Assembly (NCBI GenBank): GCA_030549175.1
Contig: JAUKUA010000001.1
Location: forward strand, 1,116,001-1,180,000
DNA from: Lasiosphaeris hirsuta
Taxonomy: Eukaryota; Ascomycota; Sordariomycetes; Sordariales; Lasiosphaeriaceae
Direction: 5' to 3'
DNA length: 64,000 nucleotides
This document shows positions 60,339 through 64,000 of this stretch, in pieces (position 1 is the stretch's first letter; the number at the start of each line of letters is the position of its first letter). Below the pieces are notes generated by a model that saw only the letters and a program-made list of their open reading frames with translations, did no database searches and was not told the origin of the DNA. The position numbers and the translations under genes were made by a program.

Positions 60339-62502
60339 CTACGACGCCATATAAGTAGAAGCATCGATACCCTCCTTCGGGAACTCACTAGATAGCGTGT
60401 TAGAAAAAAGACTGGGTACCAGTAAAAGTGGGCAGAGATACGTACGGAAGGGCGACCTCGAAGCGCTTCTCAATCATTTGGAGGACCTCCTTATCTTGAT
60501 CAGTAGTAACGAATGAGATAGCAAGACCCTTGGTGCCGAAACGACCGGCACGACCGACGCGGTGGAGGTATGAGTCAGCATCAGCAGGCAGATCGTAGTT
60601 GATCGCCAGGTTGATACGCTCAATATCGATACCACGTCCGAAGACGTCAGTGGCAACGCAGATGCGCTTGTTGAACTCTTTGAACTCCTTATACCGACGG
60701 ATACTATATCAAGTTAGAAAGTGATGAGCCAAAGGACTTGGAAGTGAACACATACCGCTCCTCCTGGCTCACGCCGGAATGCACAGCAATCGAGGGGAAG
60801 TTGCACTCGCGCAGGAGCTTGTCGAGCTCGGTGGCGCGTACAGTGCTCTTGACAAAGATGATGACCTGGTTGAACTGCAGCTCGTCAAGGAGCTCGTTGA
60901 GCTTACGGTTCTTCTCGTTTTCACTGAGAGGAATATAGTACTGCTGCAGACCGTGCAGCGTCAACTTGGTATCTTCGTCGACGTAGTGCTCCGTGGGATT
61001 CTGCATAAACTTGCGGCAGATAGGCTTGATCTCGTCAGACAGCGTGGCTGAAAACATCATAACCTGCTTCTGTTGGGGGGTCGCCCGGAAGATCTCCTGG
61101 ACATCACGACGCATATCTAAAAAGGGTCAGTAATGCTGTCACATGAAGTAAACGCTACCAACTTACCAATCTGGTCGAGCATCTTATCACACTCATCAAG
61201 GATGAACATGCGGACGCTGCCAAGGCGGAGGTGCTTGTCGCGGACCAGGGCATTCAGACGACCGGGAGTGCCGACAATAATGTGTGGGTGAGTCTCCTTG
61301 TTCTTGAGGATCTCGGCATCCTTCTGAATGGGGGTGCCGCCGTAGAAGACACCAGTCTTGACGAGAGGCATGTACTTGCTGAAGCGGTTGTACTCGTTGC
61401 GAATCTGGAAGGCTAGTTCGCGGGTGTGGCACATAACCAGCACCGAGCACTCTCCGGCGACAGGCTCGACCTGCTGCAATGTGGTGAGGACGAAGACGGC
61501 CGTCTTGCCGAGACCAGATTTTGCCTGGCAGATGATATCACCGCCCAGCATGGCTTGGGGGATACATGTTTGCTGCACTGTATTCGAGGATTGGATTAGA
61601 ATCGGCAACGCAAAGCTTGAACGGTTATGGGGGACGTGGGTGTTTTGGAGGGTAGGGCCCGTCCATCGTCGCAGCAAGGATGACAACCACACTCTTGCCA
61701 CAATTCTTTCCGTGTGCAACTTTTACTCTCCATCATATTTGTTCCAACAAAAGGCGAGCGAGGAGTTGCCATCGTGGCGGCCGCCCGCAATGGGTGAAGG
61801 CCTCCGCAATCCTCGCCGACCATGATCAAAAGCTCATGGCGTTTATGAGACCGGGGACAGCGTCCCAAAAACCGGGACCCCGTTAAGGGCTCGAGGTATC
61901 GGGCCTCAAGCATGAGTCTGACAGATGACCTCTTGTCGGCTTTTTATTTCTCAGTGTGCTGACTCAGTCCAAGCACAATGATCATGGTCGTCCGCGAGCA
62001 TGTGGCTTGCGCCAGAGCTCAGCGAAGTCCCGAAAAGGCTTACGCACCTCCAAAAATAGGAGGGCGGGCCTCGAACAAATTGATGTAGTCGCCGGTGGTT
62101 GCCTTATCACCATGTCTTCCTCGTCTCCTTGACGGTGCCAACGACTTCTCCCGCTCGACAGTGTTTGTTCTTTTGCTCGCGTCGCGCATTGACATTTTGC
62201 TTGCGAGGTGGACGGACCCGTGGGAGAGGGAGGAGGGGTAACGATATGCTGTGGGGATGAAATTATCAGGACTAACCCTCCGAGGGATGCTCGAATCCGC
62301 AGTCGGCGATAGCGCGCAGAAGTTCGGGCTTCAATAGGAAGTCGCGGAAGCCGGTCGAGTGGATACCAACGTAGGAACCCTTCTTGTCGACATTTTGGCC
62401 GGCAGCAGCGGCCTCGCCCTTCTTGCCGTTGGCAGCAGGAGCGGCGGTTTCGTTGTTGAGCTCGTCATCCGAGTAGTCGATGAGATCTTCTTCGGCCGAC
62501 AT
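60339..62502 (-). CDS. SUB2: Sub2/UAP56 DEAD-box ATPase, splicing and mRNA export
   Basis: Five exons: 62277-62502, 61167-61577, 60756-61116, 60446-60703 and 60339-60387, giving 434 aa, the usual Sub2 length. Sub2 helps form the spliceosome and, in the TREX complex, loads export factors on mRNA in the nucleus. Motifs: Q motif with FEHPSEVQQ, Walker [15 protein letters not shown], the family-specific DECD instead of DEAD ([10 protein letters not shown]), [19 protein letters not shown] and [10 protein letters not shown]. The end [16 protein letters not shown] is typical. Introns 2-4 are 50, 52 and 58 bp. Intron 1 (61578-62276) is 699 bp, by far the longest in the window. It lies between the Glu and Val codons of the Q-motif region and contains no feature I can name. 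Confidence 0.97.
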
Positions 62503-62979
62503 GTTGGCGGTTGTGGGTTGCGAGTCTCGACGCGCAGTGGCGTGTCAGGATAAACAAAGAGCGAGATGCGCAGGCTGCGTGGCCGCGTGGTGTTGGTGAG
62601 AAATATGAAAGGTGGAAGGTCGATACGGTGGTTGATGGGGCGATTATGCGCAAGATCGGAGGCCCGAGTTTGCTGTGGAGAAGTCGAGCGGGCTGATGGT
62701 GGAATGGAGAAAAGGTTGAAAAATTCAGAGGGGAAGGAGGGCGAGCGGAAAGCGAAAATAAGGTTGAGGTTGAAAGAGGCACAGCCTCCAACCTGGCGGA
62801 AAGCCGAGCTAATCCCTTTGTGGCCTAGAGCGAGCACAGGCCACTTGACGTATCTCGTTCAACTTTTTAAAAATTGCCGAATCTCAGGGCCAGACTCTCC
62901 AGATCTGAATCGGGGCTTGACAGGGAAGCAGACTGGTACGCCAGAGTCACCAAAGGGGTGCTGCAAGTGACTGGAAGCC
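62503..62979. promoter_or_regulatory. Divergent promoter region, SUB2 and RPR2
   Basis: Two RNA-processing genes are read outward from 477 bp of shared sequence, which therefore must hold both promoters and leaders. I see no distinct motif beyond purine-rich runs at 62700-62770. Confidence 0.5.
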
Positions 62980-63501
62980 ATGGCCAAGGGAAAGCCCAAC
63001 GGAGGTGTCCAGAACCGGGCCATCTACTCGCGCGTTTCCTTCCTCCATCAGGCCGCGGCGTTTCTCTCCTCGTCATCACCACGCCAAGTACGGCTGCCGC
63101 AGCAGCCGCCCCGGAATTCCAACGAATGCAACGCCACTGCGGCCCCCGGCTCGGCTACGGCCACGACCACGGCAGCCGCTGAAGTCACAGTCGCAAGCCA
63201 CTCTTCAGCAGAGGCTGCTGCTCTCTCCCTTGAGGGCATGGCGCGTTGCCTAGCCACGGATCTGCGCTCCGTGTCGCTCAAGACGCGCATCAGGCTCACG
63301 CCGGACATGAAGCAGACTATGTGCAAGTTTTGCGACTCGATTCTCATTGAGGGACAGTCGGTCACGTCAACGGTGGAGAATCGAAGCCGTGGGGGCAGGA
63401 AATCTTGGGCCGACGTCTTGGTGCGCAAGTGCCACGCGTGCGGTCGTGAGAGGAGGTATCCCGTTAGTGCCGCAAGGCCGAAAAGGAAGGGAGAGAGGTG
63501 A
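62980..63501 (+). CDS. RPR2: RNase P/MRP-type zinc-ribbon subunit, Rpr2/Rpp21 family
   Basis: One exon, 173 aa. Rpr2/Rpp21 is a protein subunit of nuclear RNase P, which removes the 5' leader of pre-tRNAs. The N-terminus (NRAIYSRVSFLHQAAAFL) and the helix ARCLATDLRSVSLKTRIRL match the family. The zinc ribbon follows, with Cys at 115, 118, 151 and 154 (CKFC and CHAC), bracketing SWADVLVRK and ending ERRYPV. An Ala/Thr-rich insertion at residues 50-85 is low-complexity and probably disordered. The related RNase MRP subunit Snm1 is the alternative, but the RYPV ending favours Rpr2. It is divergent from SUB2. Confidence 0.88.
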   Translation: MAKGKPNGGVQNRAIYSRVSFLHQAAAFLSSSSPRQVRLPQQPPRNSNECNATAAPGSATATTTAAAEVTVASHSSAEAAALSLEGMARCLATDLRSVSLKTRIRLTPDMKQTMCKFCDSILIEGQSVTSTVENRSRGGRKSWADVLVRKCHACGRERRYPVSAARPKRKGER

Positions 63502-64000
63502 GCAGCTGCCGGCGCGGAGAGCGGCATGATGGCGAGGGCAGAGGCTGGGTGAAAACTCCCGGCTGACTAGAAAGGTTGATATATCAACAACCAGAGCGTC
63601 TGCCCTAGGCGTGGCCTGTCACAAAAAGACACGGTGGCTCGCGGTACTTAGATATGAACATGCCACGGCCCGCTTCATTCGTCAGGCTATGATATGTCTT
63701 GGGCCCAAGGAAACCGAACCTCAATTGATGGAGCAAGCCAAGCCAGGGGGGCAAGTTGAAGGGGGTAAGGTCACTGGTATCGTCACCAACCAGAGGTGAA
63801 TGGTTGAGAAACTTAACCCAGTTTTAGGGAGGCCATTTTTATATTGCAATACCTCGGCGACAGCAGCGAAGAGTATATAGCGCCTTATCACGGCGTGCCT
63901 CGCGGTATCAGAAGCCGAGAACCCGTATAAGCCGGGACTTAGGCGCCGAAACAGCCCAGTCTTGGGCGGTAGCCCATAGCTAGTCGTTGATACACCATGA
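63502..64000. other. Right-edge intergenic sequence
   Basis: This is the 3' flank of RPR2. A 62-codon frame at 63611-63799 has no motif. I see no further gene before the window ends. Confidence 0.5.

Noticed and set aside
61578..62276. Box C/D snoRNA inside SUB2 intron 1
   Set aside because: Only a one-mismatch box C and scattered CTGA words, without terminal stem or spacing.
1..64000. Secondary-metabolite cluster, CRISPR array, prophage or intact transposon
   Set aside because: No such enzymes, regularly spaced repeats, phage genes, integrase, transposase or reverse transcriptase motifs were seen.

Overview
The window is nuclear DNA of a filamentous ascomycete, most likely a Sordariomycete. 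Genes carry short introns (50-190 bp, one of 699 bp) with GTANGT-type donors and YAG acceptors, and the proteins match fungal families: AreA/NIT-2, Msc7, Sen1, Sog2, a Pho85-type cyclin, Sub2. I rebuilt exons by hand. Every multi-exon model below closes in frame and ends at a stop codon. There is no sign of a biosynthetic cluster, CRISPR array, virus or intact transposon.

Layout: 1-1677 (-) holds a broken, P/S/T-rich gene that runs off the left edge. 4708-7944 (-) is the GATA factor areA/nit-2, which governs nitrogen catabolite derepression, and a 10.0 kb gene desert lies on its 5' side. Within the desert are a dense group of GATA motifs (14.66-15.6 kb) and a tRNA-like fold (17.43-17.52 kb). 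17907-19856 (-) is an Msc7-type aldehyde dehydrogenase, divergent from an RRM protein (21500-22766, +) whose stop codon is followed by an in-frame Asn-Gly repeat. Next come SEN1 (24548-31120, +), RPS30 in five tiny exons (32300-32784, +) and an F-box-like gene (33276-34644, -).

The right half holds MRS2 (35262-37006, +), phosphopantothenate-cysteine ligase (38133-39716, +), SOG2 (40058-43032, -) and a Pcl-type cyclin (46247-48340, -). A second desert of 12.0 kb lies on the cyclin's 5' side. SUB2 (60339-62502, -) and RPR2/RPP21 (62980-63501, +) form a divergent pair at the right edge.

The genes are mostly conserved housekeeping genes. Several act in RNA metabolism: SEN1 in transcription termination, SUB2 in splicing and export, RPR2 in tRNA 5' maturation, and the CPSF6-like RRM protein perhaps in 3'-end formation. 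Others are regulators: AreA for nitrogen, the cyclin for the cell cycle or phosphate signalling, and Sog2 for polarity through the RAM pathway. The most unusual features are the two deserts upstream of regulators, the GATA-motif cluster upstream of areA, a Cys for Phe change in the AreA zinc finger, the repeat behind the RRM stop codon, and the 14-nt exon of RPS30.
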